From: Epiperipatus broadwayi
Lineage: Eukaryota > Onychophora > Udeonychophora > Euonychophora > Peripatidae
Direction of reading: 5' to 3'
NCBI GenBank assembly: GCA_028023455.1
Contig: JAQFVV010012446.1
Coordinates: forward strand, 3,787,501-3,851,500
DNA: 64,000 bases
Part shown: one piece after another, positions 23,039-34,200 of the stretch
Layout: each line of letters starts with the position of its first letter
Position numbering within the stretch: the stretch's first letter is position 1
Position numbers and translations under genes: made by a program
The notes under the pieces: model-generated
The model's input: only the letters and a program-made list of their open reading frames with translations
Databases searched by the model: none
What the model was told of the DNA's origin: nothing

Positions 23039-23283
23039 TATGCATTGTAAATAGCATTAGTAGTGGGATTGATTATAATGAGCTGATTGATAATTTGGCA
23101 GCTCTAAAAGCACGGAAAGTGAACATATAATAAAGATCTTAAAATTTTCATTCTAATTATGATTCTTACTAGATAATTTGTTATATTCAGTTAAGAATTG
23201 TTTTTATTTTTAATTTATAAAAAGTTTGTTTTGTTATATTAAATATATATTATTCCAGTTTTCATTTAGTTAATCTAGTTTAT

Positions 23284-23481
23284 TATTTAATGCAATCATC
23301 ATCATCATCATCATCATCATCAACCATTATCAGTCCACTGCAGGATGGTCTCTCCAAGTTCAATCCATCGTCTCCGATCTTTAGCTTCTCTTCTCCACAT
23401 CACCCCTCCCACTTTTTTATTTCATCCATCCATCTTACATGTAGTCTCTTTCTGGGTCTTTTATAATCTATTTAATGCAAT
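23284..23481 (-). mobile_element. LINE family C 3' fragment with 13-bp target duplication
   Basis: TATTTAATGCAAT at 23284-23296 and 23469-23481 flanks a minus-strand copy of the family C tail: (ATC)n at 23296-23322 on the + strand, then the complement of the GLNLERPSSCSG and RPRKRPHVRW coding stretch. Only ~170 bp of the LINE is present, a typical severe 5' truncation. Confidence 0.85.
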
Positions 23482-23925
23482 AAAAGTACTTAAAATATTA
23501 ATTGAGTTTATATATGTCTTGTGGATTATACTTAATCTGTATATGAAAGTTCTTTATAAATGTCTACATGTAATTTTGTTTTATTTTTAATAAAATTATA
23601 TCTACAATTATTATTCTTTAGCTTTTGGCATGGGTAGGAGTATACCGGAGGCTGTGGGATCTCCCCCCAGAAGAAAAATTCAATGCTATACATGGGTCCT
23701 CAAATTCAAATTTGACCTGGGTGCCATGAGACTATAACATTCCTCTGTATTTCCCTGCAAAAAAGGAAAAAATAATTTTGTTTATTCACATATGAATTAT
23801 ACATTCTAACAATAAAATGTTCCACATCTTTTCTATATTCACAGCAGTAATATATTTTATACCAGTTTATTAGCACTTCAGTGTGTTTAGAACTGGAATT
23901 AATCTAATGGTCTTACATTCCAGGG
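23482..23925. other. Unassigned sequence
   Basis: A slightly G+C-richer patch at 23,620-23,760 (GGTAGGAGTATACCGGAGGC, GACCTGGGTGCCATGAGAC) has no recognised homology. Confidence 0.4.
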
Positions 23926-23929
23926 TCTG

Positions 23930-24770
23930 ATTCTCTGCCAATGCTTTAAGACATGTAGTGCAGTGTTAAAATGCCAGACTCAGCCGCATATGATTCTTGG
24001 ATTGATTCCACTTCTGACACTGGTTCTCCTGACTTATAATGAACTCCCAAACTATGAAGCAATTCATTTATTATTATTACTACTCCATGTAGTTTAATGC
24101 AGTGGTAGTATGTTAGACTCTGGAATTAAAGGACCTTAGATTGAGTCCATTTCTGGTAAATTATGGTCCTTATAACTTTTAATTAACTCCCAAGATATAA
24201 AGAAATTCATCTATTGTTATTACTACTACTCCATGTAGTTTATTGCAGTGGTAACATGCTAGATTCTGGAATCTGTGGTTCTTAGATTGATTCCATTTCT
24301 GGTACTTATGGTTCTCCTGACTTCTAATGAACTCCCAAGCTATTTAGCAATTCATCTATTATTATTACTACCCCATGTTGTTTAATGCAGTGGTAATATA
24401 TTAGGTTCTGGACTCTAAAGTCCTTACATTGATTCCCTTTCTGGTAAATTACCGTCCTTCTAACTTTTAATGAACTCCCAAGCTATAAAGTAATTCATTT
24501 ATTATTATTATTGCTACCCATGTAGTTTAATGCAGTGTTGTTAGACTCTGGGATCTAAGGTCCTTAGATTGATTTCACTTCTGGCACTTATGGTCCTTCT
24601 AATTTCTAATGAACTTCCAAGCTATAAAGCAATTCATTTATTACTATTACTACTCCATGGAGTTTAATGCAGTGGTAATATGTTAGGCTCTGGAATCTAA
24701 GGTCCTTAGATTGATTCCATTTCTGGTAAATTATGTTCCTTATATTTTTATTAATAAAGAAGACGTTAAT
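23930..24770 (+). repeat. Tandem array of ~143-bp tRNA-like units (about six)
   Basis: ATTCAT ... TATTATTATTAC anchors lie at 24062, 24205, 24350, 24493 and 24632, giving spacings of 143, 145, 143 and 139 bp; an older unit precedes them. Each unit contains TTAATGCAGTGGTAATATGT (box-A-like), TTAGA-CTCTGGAA-TCTAA (anticodon-arm-like hairpin) and TTAGATTGATTCCATTTCTG (box-B-like). The same family, inverted, forms a smaller array at 44.22-44.56 kb. Units differ by several per cent, so the array is not recent. It looks like a SINE that became a satellite. Confidence 0.75.
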
Positions 24771-25485
24771 TTTTCATTTGTTTTTATCTTGATCTAAGAC
24801 AATTTGATGGTGGTATGCCAGTCATTATCACAGCTACTACACTTACTGCAACTTCAGGAGAAAAGAAGAGCAGACCACAAAGGAAACAGTTTAATGCTGA
24901 CTCGTTGATGTTCATTGAAAAGTAATCTAATTGAATGATTCACCTAAAAAATTTCAAATAATTGTGTTGAGATTTAATTTACTTGAAATTTAAACTTTAT
25001 ATGATTTACCATTTCAGGGTTATGTAGAGGGCTAAATTCCATAAGTTAAGGCCCATAATTTTACCATGGTAAAATATTTTTTCGTCTTTAATTATATAAC
25101 TTTTTACTACAAAATAGATGCTATATTGTATGTACATTTTTGGATTAAGATTATTTAATATCTGCTATATGTAGGCGCTACTAAAGCAGGTCAGTATTAC
25201 CTACTAAGTTCGCAATAGACTTGGAATTCTTAAGTCATCTGTTATGACACTATATTATATGTGGCCCCTATATTTTTCTGTCTCAGTAATCACATTACAG
25301 TTATATATGAAAATCGCTAGTTATTTCGCTGCGAGTTAAAATATTTATTTATCTTATTTTTCACTTGTTTATTTCTTTAATTAGAAACTTTGTAGCCATA
25401 CTCATAAAATAATGTTTCAATTTTTTTCTCACTTTGAAATTTATTTAATATTGATCTTGCCATATTAATAAAAGTATCAGTGACC
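24771..25485. other. A+T-rich sequence, nothing recognised
   Basis: No ORF or repeat recognised. Confidence 0.5.
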
Positions 25486-25489
25486 TGTT

Positions 25490-25830
25490 TATATAAGGGA
25501 CTCGAACTCAGACTGTCACATGACTCTCAACTCTCCATGCCATCTCATATTGCTGACCCACCTGATCACATACATGTTGAAAAGATAAATAATCACCAAT
25601 ATTCGTACTTCGTGCTAAAGCAGCACTCATCAGTTGGCCCAGCTTACCATCTCCACATATATATATACGATCAGTGCTCAGGGTTATATTAAGATAGCCA
25701 ATCTTCATACTTTAATGGACATGCTTTAAACTACTCCAACCCACAACTCTTCGGCCGTCCATTTCATTGAAAATCTGACGATGAAACGTTCAAAGCTTTT
25801 CTCCTCCCACCCTTTCAGATATATAATCAT
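25490..25830 (-). mobile_element. Family P1 hammerhead element, copy E
   Basis: The minus-strand copy has the best preserved 3' end: GAGTTCGAGTCCCTTATATA, a good RNA polymerase III box B. Its 5' side (25,760-25,810) reads through the family's TCATCGTCAGATTTTCAATG block. No target duplication recognised. Confidence 0.75.
25584..25650 (-). ncRNA. Type I hammerhead ribozyme, P1 copy E
   Basis: On the minus strand GCCAA pairs with UUGGU (25595-25599), CTGATGA is the complement of 25627-25633, and stem II GUGCU-GCUUU-AGCAC is perfect (25612-25626). The GAAA box reads GAAG, so the 15.1/16.1 pair becomes G-U, with loop ACGA, A17 at 25600 and cleavage predicted between 25600 and 25599. The G at 15.1 may weaken activity. 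Confidence 0.65.
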
Positions 25831-25869
25831 TTGTATTATTTGACGCCATGTGGTTGAACATGTGTGATA

Positions 25870-26425
25870 CAGGCACACACCTTATAAATAAAGTAACATG
25901 TAATATAATATGTATAAAAAAATCAAAATATAATTACTAATTATCGTAAAAGATTTCAAGCTGAATGTATAAAAATGAATATATCTTTGCAAGCCCCCCC
26001 CCCCCTTCACCAACGCAATTTGTTTTTATCTCAGTGGTTGGAATTGTGACACATTTTAATGAGCTCTTTACGTCATTAATTAAAATACACAATCAATTAA
26101 ATTATACGTATTTATAAGGGTTCCTTAATGTTTATTATTAACTGCAATTAATAATTATGCGTGCTAAGTGATCTGCTGGAAATCAGGTTTTTTGATTCAA
26201 AAAAATGTTTTTAGTAAAAAAAAATTATAGAAAATTATTTCATCATCATTGATAATTTATTGAGAATCATTGGCTCCCGGTATTCCAAACATTTGCCTGA
26301 AATACTGCTGCTGATTAGCAACACACAAGTTGAGATCATGTGATATATTACTAGTAACGTGATTTGCCTGAGATGTAATTAGCGAATTGAAATTCATTTT
26401 TAAAATTGATAAAGCATTTGTTAAT
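25870..26425. other. A+T-rich sequence, nothing recognised
   Basis: It contains a C11 run at about 25996 and no coding signal. Confidence 0.5.
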
Positions 26426-26429
26426 TACG

Positions 26430-26685
26430 TATTGGATTATTCCTAAATGCGATTAGAAAAATTCAAACTTTATTTAAACTTTTCAAATATATTCCGCTAT
26501 TAGTAATAATGTATAATTTAGTATGTTACAATGTTTCTAGTGGTATTATTTTCATCTGTGGGTGTTGCGGTTCTGATCGGTGACAGTACTAGCATGGAAA
26601 TCAAACTAAGAACTTCTAGATTTGTGGATTCTGAATTTAAGATAGCACTTTAACCCAGTGGTAGGTCACATAAAAATTGTTTGGT
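26430..26685 (-). mobile_element. Penelope-like element 3' untranslated end, copy a
   Basis: The minus-strand sequence contains CAGAATCCACAAATCTAGAA, CCATGCTAGTACTGTCACC and CACTAGAAACATTGTAACAT, and matches the regions that follow GIY-YIG coding remains at 28.3-28.5 kb and precede them (inverted) at 63.3-63.5 kb. A decayed AGATGA ... GAAAC pair hints at the PLE hammerhead. No coding part is attached. Confidence 0.6.
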
Positions 26686-26689
26686 CTTT

Positions 26690-27150
26690 TGTAAGATTTG
26701 CTTAATACTAACATATTAAGAAATATAAATTTGTGGACTAATTAAAACTACCATCGTTTTATTATGAATACTTTTACATATTCATACTTATAATTTAGCC
26801 ATGGTAAAAACAGAATGTTTCGTGTCAAATTGGAATCACAAGTGCAAAAATGTTGCACATCACTGCTCTAAGGAACGAGGCTATTCTATCATTTTAAATT
26901 CAGTATTCACATATCTAAAGGTTCGTGATTCAGTTTCTCATTTATCACTGGTCAAATCAGCAAAACCTGAAGAAAAGAGTAGAAAATACCACATGAAACA
27001 TTATATATATAATATTAGGTACTACTAATTAACAGTTGAATGTATTTGAAAAGTTAGCTTTTTTTATTTATTAAAACAGGTTATAGTTAAAACAAGGTGA
27101 TGAAAATACTCCAAGATATAATTATAAACGTTCGGATGATTTTGATGAAA
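26690..27150. other. A+T-rich sequence, nothing recognised
   Basis: The frame 26801-27028 encodes a cysteine-containing peptide (MVKTECFVSNWNHKCKNVAH) that I do not recognise. Confidence 0.4.
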
Positions 27151-27154
27151 TAAG

Positions 27155-27272
27155 AAATTTTCCTAGTGTAATGTGGAGAAGAAAGGATAGAGATTAGAAA
27201 AACTGGATTAAATTTGGAGAGACCTTAATCCTGCTGTGAGTCAATAATAGTTGGAAAATAATGATGATGATG
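27155..27272 (+). pseudogene. LINE family C tail, decayed fragment
   Basis: GTAATGTGGAGAAGAAAGGA through TGGATTAAATTTGGAGAGAC to a TGATGATGATGAA tail at about 27270 matches the end of the 17.34-17.70 kb copy. Confidence 0.75.
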
Positions 27273-28115
27273 AATGGGGATGCTACTTCTACAATGATCA
27301 AGTGTAATTACTTGCTCGCAGTGCTCTATTTTATTATATAGTTCCATCAATAATTTTTTTTATTCGGATCAACATACGTATTTATAAATAGTGAATAAAC
27401 TAGTTGTTTGATTTTTCTATTGAATGACTTAGTCTTGGTTCGTTATTATGTTTCGGATAAAAATAATTAGTGGAATTTTTTTTTTTTTGTATTGTAATTT
27501 ATAAATTTTAAAGTCTGAAAAATGATTTATAATTTTATTCATTAACTTGAAAAAAAAATCTTGAAAATTATATATCGATAGATTTAATAATTTCTAATTA
27601 ATGGCTCCATAGTTATTTTAACTAATATTTTCTTTTGATAAAGATGTTTTAAACCATGTGCTTTACTTAAAATGTAAGACTTATTCTAAAATAAGAGGTG
27701 TAATATCTAAATGGACTTCAAAAACATTTAAATTTTATTTAGTTGTATTGATTACCTATATATATATATAAAACTAATTATTAGATGGAAAACTGGCAAA
27801 AGTAGAACGAGCGTGAATGTTAGTTTACAAAACGTTGTACAAAGGGAAAATGATCCCGTCATTAACAAAATATACTTATATGGTTACCACAAACAGGTAG
27901 CACACACGCATACATATGTCTCTCACACTCGTTGCAGATTTACACTGACACACATAGTAATTATGCATGAACATATTGTTTAAAGTATTTTTAATAATGT
28001 TTTGGTTTCATTAAATACGATATGATCCTCAAATATTTTTTTAACAAAATTTAAGAAAGTATGAAGGTGGAATCTAAAGATTTTAGGAAGGTACATTAAT
28101 TATACCAAGATGATA
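27273..28115. other. A+T-rich sequence, nothing recognised
   Basis: It includes a CA-rich patch (CACACACGCATACATATG near 27902). No coding evidence. Confidence 0.45.
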
Positions 28116-28149
28116 ACTTTACTGTATTTATATATTGGACTATTTCCAT

Positions 28150-28510
28150 CATCTAATATGAGTATTGAAGAAAAAAATTTTAAAAGAGGCTGCTCACGTG
28201 ACAATAGCAAACAATCCCATAAATCAACCTAGGGTGACTATATATAATGTATGGAAACCACTAATCAACTTTCTCTCTTAAGAAGAAAAAATGGAGACAT
28301 CAGGAGGAACCTCATAGATAAGTATATGAAATTTCTACTGTAGTTAGAGTGTTACCTTAAAATTCAATACTCAAGAATCTAAAAGTTCAGATTCGATTTT
28401 TATGCTAGTACCATTGCTCAGGCCAGCAATACCCGAAGAAGAGGGGAGAATAATATCTCTGGAAACGTTGTGCATATACTAACCTGCCTGATGTGCTATA
28501 TATTTAAATA
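28150..28510 (+). pseudogene. Penelope-like element 3' end, copy b (GIY-YIG C-terminus plus 3' region)
   Basis: The frame around 28185-28290 reads KEAAHVTIANNPINQP then YNVWKPLINFLS and a stop. This is the conserved end of the GIY-YIG endonuclease domain of PLEs (K-x-KEAxxI...NPIN...W-PL), which nicks DNA for insertion. The following ~200 bp (28,335-28,510) holds a tRNA-like stretch (GTTAGAGTGTTACC, AGTTCAGATTCGATTTT), then CCGAAGAAGAG ... CTCTGGAAACG, a decayed hammerhead-like core. RT is missing. Confidence 0.75.
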
Positions 28511-28604
28511 AAATAAAATTTTTCTAAAGACATTCAATACTTGTATTAGACATGGTTAATATATAAATACAATTAAAACACCATCATCACAAACCAAATT
28601 GTTG

Positions 28605-28800
28605 ATCCAGTGAAATATATATTGTAATACATTGATATGAATACCCAAACTACTGATTTATTAAGTAAAGGAAATATTCTCAATCTAAAGGACAAGACAA
28701 AACTTTTGGTTTTGGATTGAGAGAATTTCATTTACTTATTAATAAACCAGTAGTTTGAGTACTAATTTCGATGTATTATATAATATTAATCACGGGAAAT
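28605..28800. mobile_element. Fold-back (MITE-like) element
   Basis: The left arm AAACTACTGATTTATTAAGT ... TCTCAATC (28648-28687) and the right arm GATTGAGAGAATTTCATTTA ... CCAGTAGTTT (28717-28758) are imperfect inverted repeats. Pairing extends outward through AATACATTGATATGAATAC and ACTAATTTCGATGTATT. The loop is about 30 nt. No ORF or target duplication was identified. Confidence 0.65.
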
Positions 28801-29224
28801 AGCTTATATTTACAAATATAGTAATGTTTCTAAATTGTTTTGAATGTACTTATGCAGTATTTCCCAGTGAAAAGGTAACTTTCTTTCTGAAAACTGTTTG
28901 TTGTACCTTCCCTGAATCATCATGGGTTATGTAGTGGCAGATTTTAGCTATTTATTAACCATATAAATTTTAAGGTAGTAGATATCTGGATCATGAGTTA
29001 TGGTATGAAACGTGACAGAGTGGTTTGTATCTTCACTGATCATTTTCACTGATTTCTCTGCAATCACAAAATCTTGAAAACCACTTGATAACATTTTTAC
29101 AATGCATGAATTACTATAATGGAGTACTACAATATCCAGTACATTTTCTTATCCATAATGTTGTCACAAGTACATAAATAAATAATCAATCAAAATAAGA
29201 TTGAAATAAACAACTATTAATAAT
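28800..29224. other. A+T-rich sequence, nothing recognised
   Basis: TTTCCCAGTGAAAAGGTAAC near 28860 weakly resembles the complement of TTTTTTCACTGGGGTACAC at 29,810. Too weak to call. Confidence 0.4.
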
Positions 29225-29452
29225 TATATTAAACCACTAAACATCTAAGGAGCACCATTTTTAATGCTTGCACAAGCTGTTTACACATAGATCCAAGGCT
29301 CCTCACTGATGAAAGCCACAATCTAGAAACTAGCCTGGGAATATTAGATGAATATGCAGTAGATAGAGATTTTATGCTCAAACATTGCATCCATTGCTTA
29401 CTCTGGCTTGCAATGAGTGGTGCTACTATATGGAGAGTTTTGCCTATGTGTA
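29225..29452 (+). mobile_element. Family P2 hammerhead element, copy 4
   Basis: It begins TTAAACCACTAAACATCT and ends AGTGGTGCTACTATATGGAG ... GTTTTGCCTATGTG. Internal deletions bring the left end directly to the hammerhead (ATCCAAGGCTCC). Confidence 0.7.
29291..29349 (+). ncRNA. Hammerhead-like motif, P2 copy 4 (cleavage site lost)
   Basis: ATCCAA and TTAGAT bound the motif. CTGATGA (29306-29312), AGC-like stem II and GAAAC (29326-29330) are present. The expected GUC is GCC, which removes the U required at position 16.1. Confidence 0.55.
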
Positions 29453-29890
29453 GTAATTATAATATTTATCGAACTGGCTTTCATCTTCCAGTGAGCCCTT
29501 TCAATAAATATTATAATACCATAGTTGTTTATTTTAATCATATTTTGATTGATTATTTATTTAACTCATGGATTCACTGTCACACATTATTTCAAACATT
29601 TCAGTAGCAGTTTTGCCCAGTTTAAAACAAAATTCCATGGGTTAAGATGCAAAACACACAATCACCTTTCATGTTATAACTTTATGATCTTGACATCCTA
29701 GCATTTTAACATTTTTGTGGTGAATAGCTAAACTAACTGTCCACCTAATATATATGCTGATTCAGAAATGGCCATGCAGGCAACTTATAGAATCAGCCAT
29801 CAGCCATTTTTTCACTGGGGTACACTATATATATATGTATCCATAAATATATTTATTACATTAAAAGCATAAAGCTAAACTTGTCAATAA
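29453..29890. other. A+T-rich sequence, nothing recognised
   Basis: The 29374-29607 frame partly overlaps the P2 element and shows no family motif. Confidence 0.45.
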
Positions 29891-30091
29891 ATAATCAAAT
29901 TATCCCAAATTTACAACTCAACTAGATTATCTAAGAAAATAAACTGTAAAACACAGCCAATGATTTCACTGCCACTGGCAGACTTCTCAAGTGTAAAGAA
30001 TTCCAAAATAACAATATATTTAAACTAAACATTACCCACAATTCCACTTACCTACCACACACCCTTAATATTAAAAGAACTTTTAGATAAG

Positions 30092-30144
30092 TTAATTGTT
30101 TCAGAATCACAAATTTTTAATAATAATGATTCTGAAGCAATTAA
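30092..30144. mobile_element. 45-bp micro-MITE with TTAA duplication
   Basis: Inside the left inverted repeat, TTAA (30092-30095) and TTAA (30141-30144) flank TTGTTTCAGAATCA ... TGATTCTGAAGCAA, 14-bp arms with one mismatch and a 17-nt loop. The right inverted repeat has the empty site, AAGTTAACCCTTGTG, with a single TTAA. TTAA targeting is the hallmark of piggyBac-type transposases. Confidence 0.8.
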
Positions 30145-31159
30145 CCCTTGTGCGAGGTTCAACACATTGTTGCGTCAAAGACTTTGGATCGCTCTAAATC
30201 AGCTATTTTTGAGCTATGGTGATATATATTGTGCCCTTTTCTATAGGTCAGTAATAGTTCATAACAGTCAATTACTAAAAATTTTAAATTTAGAATATGT
30301 TCTTTTAATATGGTAATTGTATTAAGTCAATTATATCTTTAAAGTACAATTTGAAGCTAAAGAGAATACGTAGTATATAAAATCATTTAAAAAATAGTTA
30401 TGTAAAGCTTTAAATATTGTTGCATATGGTTGTAAAAGCTGGCCATATTAAATAACACAGCTATAATTATTAAAAGTATATTTAAAAAATTCGATTTTAA
30501 TAATTTAAAACTTATAGTTAATAAATGCTATGTTTAAATTTATAATCATATTTAATAGTCAAAATTAATATAATATATTTTAAAAATAAACTATGATGGT
30601 GAAAATTATATCTAGTTCTATATTTTTAAAATTATTCTTCCAAATTTTTTATAATTATTTTATATAATATAATAAGTGTATCAATTTTATAAATCTGGGC
30701 AGAGAAATAGATTAAAAATCGTCTGTCAAAGTTATTAATCATGTGACTTTTAATGTATACTTTCACACACACGCTTGTTAGAATTTAATAACAAAGTTTG
30801 TGTATTATAGAGTTGGATATAATGATTATTTATCATAGAAGTGAATATTAAAATATTACTAGTTATTTCCAAAAGCTTAAATGATATAATAAAGACGAAT
30901 ACATTCATAATATAAAAATTAAATATTTTATTTAAATAAAAATAGATAAATTGAATATTAAGAAATGGAATAAGTTATTAAATATTATTTTAAAAGTTAT
31001 TTTAAAAGATTAAATAATTTAAATAAAGTTATAATTGAATTAAAAGTGGTATTTTAAATAATATTTTTTAAATTTTATTACGTCATAATTTCTAATTTTG
31101 AAATTCAATTCTACTTGAAATTGAAAATATGTAAATTTGTTCTCAAGCTGAAGTAAGAA

Positions 31160-31225
31160 TTAACCAATAGGAATAGGTATTCTTACAGACTATAAATATC
31201 GTCGTAACTAAGTTATCGGGGTAGA
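31160..31225 (+). promoter_or_regulatory. Possible promoter inside the island
   Basis: AACCAATAGG (31161-31170) precedes TATAAATATCG (about 31191-31201). A CCAAT box ~30 bp before a TATA box is a plausible polymerase II layout, but in A+T-rich DNA a TATA match is weak evidence and no ORF follows. Confidence 0.3.
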
Positions 31226-34200
31226 TTAATAATGTATTGAAACCAAAGAAAGGTATATTAGCAGCTCTCAAAGAGATAGTATTTTTTTTAAAATTTTTTA
31301 TTTTAGTCAATTTTTTTTTAGTACTTTCTTATCGTTTTATTTGCAAAAACTAATTGATAATTTTTAAAAGTATTTTTGCAAAAGAGGGTGTTAAAATATA
31401 ATAATTTAGAAACTTCGTGGAAATGATTTTCTAATTTTTAAAGTACTTACCAGTAGTATTTTATCTGAAATTTAACCTAGACTATGCAATAGAAATGGAT
31501 ATACTGTGGAATAAAATGGATAGAAATTGTAATATTGTAAAAATGTTTGGAATATTTATTGATACAGCTTTATTAATATTTCACCGGAGAACTGTTTTGG
31601 TACATAAAAAAAAAAAAACCACAGCTCGGACATTATACATAGTCTAAAAAATGTATTGAAATGTATTATTTATAAGCTGATCCAAGATTTATTTTTTTAA
31701 TAGTAATAAGACAATTATATTTCATGAATTATTTTATAGAATATTATATTCAAAGGAGTAAAATGTTATATACTTTCTGAAAGTAACATTTAAAAAAAAA
31801 ATATTTTCAAGAATTAAAGAAAGAACCCAGGAGAATATGTTACAGAAGCGTTTTTGATATTAAAATATCCGGTCTTAGAATTATTTAAAAATGTATTTAG
31901 AAAAGATTTGTTTTAAAAGTACTTGAAGTTTTTTTTTTTTTTAAAGTGATATATAAAAATACCAAACGAAAGTTTAAATGTATCAAGAAGGAAACATATA
32001 TAAAAAAGTGAACACATAGTTGAATAAAAGATGGATCCATGGAAATACAAATAGTACTTAAAAGTTTATCGAATATTTTTAAAGTTAAATTAGATGGATT
32101 GATGCATCGGATACGCAGAGAATATTGGTAGAGAAGATTAAGAAGCTTCATGGGATTAATTAATATTATGATTTAATAATTATCGTCCTAAATATTAAAA
32201 CCAAGGATTATTTTCTATAAATTTTACTAAATGGATTAATAATTATTTTTATTTTAAACTTTAATGTGCTTGGAGGAGAACATTTTTAAAAACTCTAGAG
32301 AAAATAATAAACATTTTGGACTTATCAGGAACTATCGTCAAGAAAATATGTAATTATAGTTTTGATTCCTTTTATTTTGTTAACCTAGTTTAAATCTAAA
32401 TTTTTATATAAGATTAGGAAAAACATAAAAACATTAATTTATTAATATTAAAATTTTATAATATAACAATCTAATAATTTAGCTAAAAATATTTTAATAT
32501 AAAGTGTATGGGTGTGAATTTTTTTTATATCTGCAATGCTCAAGTGGATAAAGGAAGCCTACTGAACACGATGACTAGATAAAGGTTATTGGTAATAATA
32601 ATAACTATTAATAATTTATAATGTATATTTTTGTTTTCTTTAGATCATCTATGAATCGTAAGAGTGAAGTGTAAAAGTTTTTTTACTTATATGTACCGCA
32701 TTTGATACAACATTTTAAAAAACATTATGAGATAGGATTGATTTGAAAATATGCATACGACGATTTTTTTTTTTTTATTAGTGATATAATCCAACATAAC
32801 AAATAATTATGTGATTCTTTTAAATTTTCATGTTATTGGATATTCAAATATTGTCTAAGTAGATTGTATATGATTAGACATATAGAATAATGAAGTAAGC
32901 AGACTTTTCTTGTGGAACAGCTAGATTGTTTAACTATTAATGAATTTTATTTATTGTTTTGTAAATGCAGATAGTTATTTATCGATGTAAGATGTGGAAA
33001 ATCTTGAGAAATAATGTTGAGATAGTGGCTTGGAAGTACTTAGTGAATAGGAAACCAAGATGATTTTTTAAGAAATAGGATGTTATAAGGAATGGAAATA
33101 ATATTTAGTCTTTATGTGAATATACAGCATAGTTAACAAAGCCCTATGACTGATACACATTTTATTTGGACAGTGTTTATATTTCTTTAAATATTTGATG
33201 TTCTAATAAAGCTGAAGAAATAGCTTTAACATCGTCCCTGTACTAGAGGATATTAGGCAGGTAAATGTCATACCTCTTCGCACTGTGCCATGATTTTGAG
33301 ATATGTTAAGAGTAATACTCTAGCTTTCTTCCTTAATCCTATGCATCTGTTTTCGCTATCTTTATTTCATGTAACTGCATCGTTCAGTAAGATATGTTTA
33401 AGAGAAATGATAAATAATTTAGAACTTAGGTTATGCTATCGTTTTGTATAAGATTGGTTTATTTGCTTAGAAGGAATAGGACGTTATAACTTAAAATTGA
33501 AGATCCAAAGTATCCTAAAGAAAGAAAAGAATCATAGAATATATTTTGAATTTTATTTCGGAAATGAAATATAAATTTTTTTAAAATAAAGCATCTAAAC
33601 AAAGATATTTTTTTTAAAGTGATAATAATTTTAAAAGCTTTAGTATTATTTTTTTAAGAGAAAATAAGTATTGCATATTTTTAAAATACAATAGTACAAA
33701 GTAAATTATGTAAACAATATGCATAGTATATTTTTTGTTTATTGATTAACAGAAATATATTGATGATTACACTTATATCATACTACAGTAAGGCTTAAAG
33801 AAGAATATATTATGATTAGTAAACATTGTGTGATAAATACTAAAATCTAGTACTGGATTTTTGGATAATATTTTGTGTAACATCTTTGACTTTGCAAGAT
33901 GAAATTTTTTTTAATATTTTGAGAAGTCCATACTCATTATAAAATTTTGTTTTCTATGGAATGTTTTCTAAGTATGAATTTTTTAAAATAAGATAGTTTA
34001 ATAATATTAAGGATAAAATGCTGTTGCTAATAAAGTAGATAAATATATTTGTAATAAGTTAACCATAATGAGAAACCAAATAGTAACATTTTTTTTAAAA
34101 TTTTGTCCTAAATCTAAATAAAGATATAATTGGAATATAAATTTTTTTTTTTATATAACCCAGTAGATCAAACTGTAAAGTAAAAAAGTTAAGGATATCC

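Larger units (their letters stand above)
19798..23130 (+). pseudogene. hAT-family transposase (ZMYM1/TTF-type), interrupted and decayed
   Basis: Successive fragments follow the order of ZMYM1-like hAT transposases. An Asn/Asp-rich start (19870-19980) is followed by a TTF-type zinc-finger region (ALWPNPITNDIIEF, later CNDWKHLVDILKRH in a shifted frame). YEKQTIYWREVLKKIVAIV comes next (20418-20480), then SLNLVGNSDAETCPKA (20970-21020), KRKLHFDEKRNG (near 21790), HFAKNVNASLL (near 22030) and the C-terminal dimerisation region SDTSVERSFSVLKKIKNGT (22610-22665). After the P2 insertion it ends with IDYNELIDNLAALKARKVN and a TAA at 23128. Many frameshifts and stops make it dead. Three later insertions split it (P1 copy D, a LINE 3' end, a P2 fold-back). 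No terminal inverted repeats were found. Confidence 0.85.

Noticed and set aside
23294-23325. Stand-alone (ATC)n microsatellite
   Set aside because: It is the 3' tail of a LINE C insertion with its own target duplication.
24062-24770. CRISPR-like array because of regular spacing
   Set aside because: The 143-bp units are continuous tRNA-like repeats with no unique spacers, in eukaryotic DNA.
25770-25800. CTGACGATGAAACG as another hammerhead core
   Set aside because: There is only one base between CTGACGA and GAAAC, so stem II cannot form.
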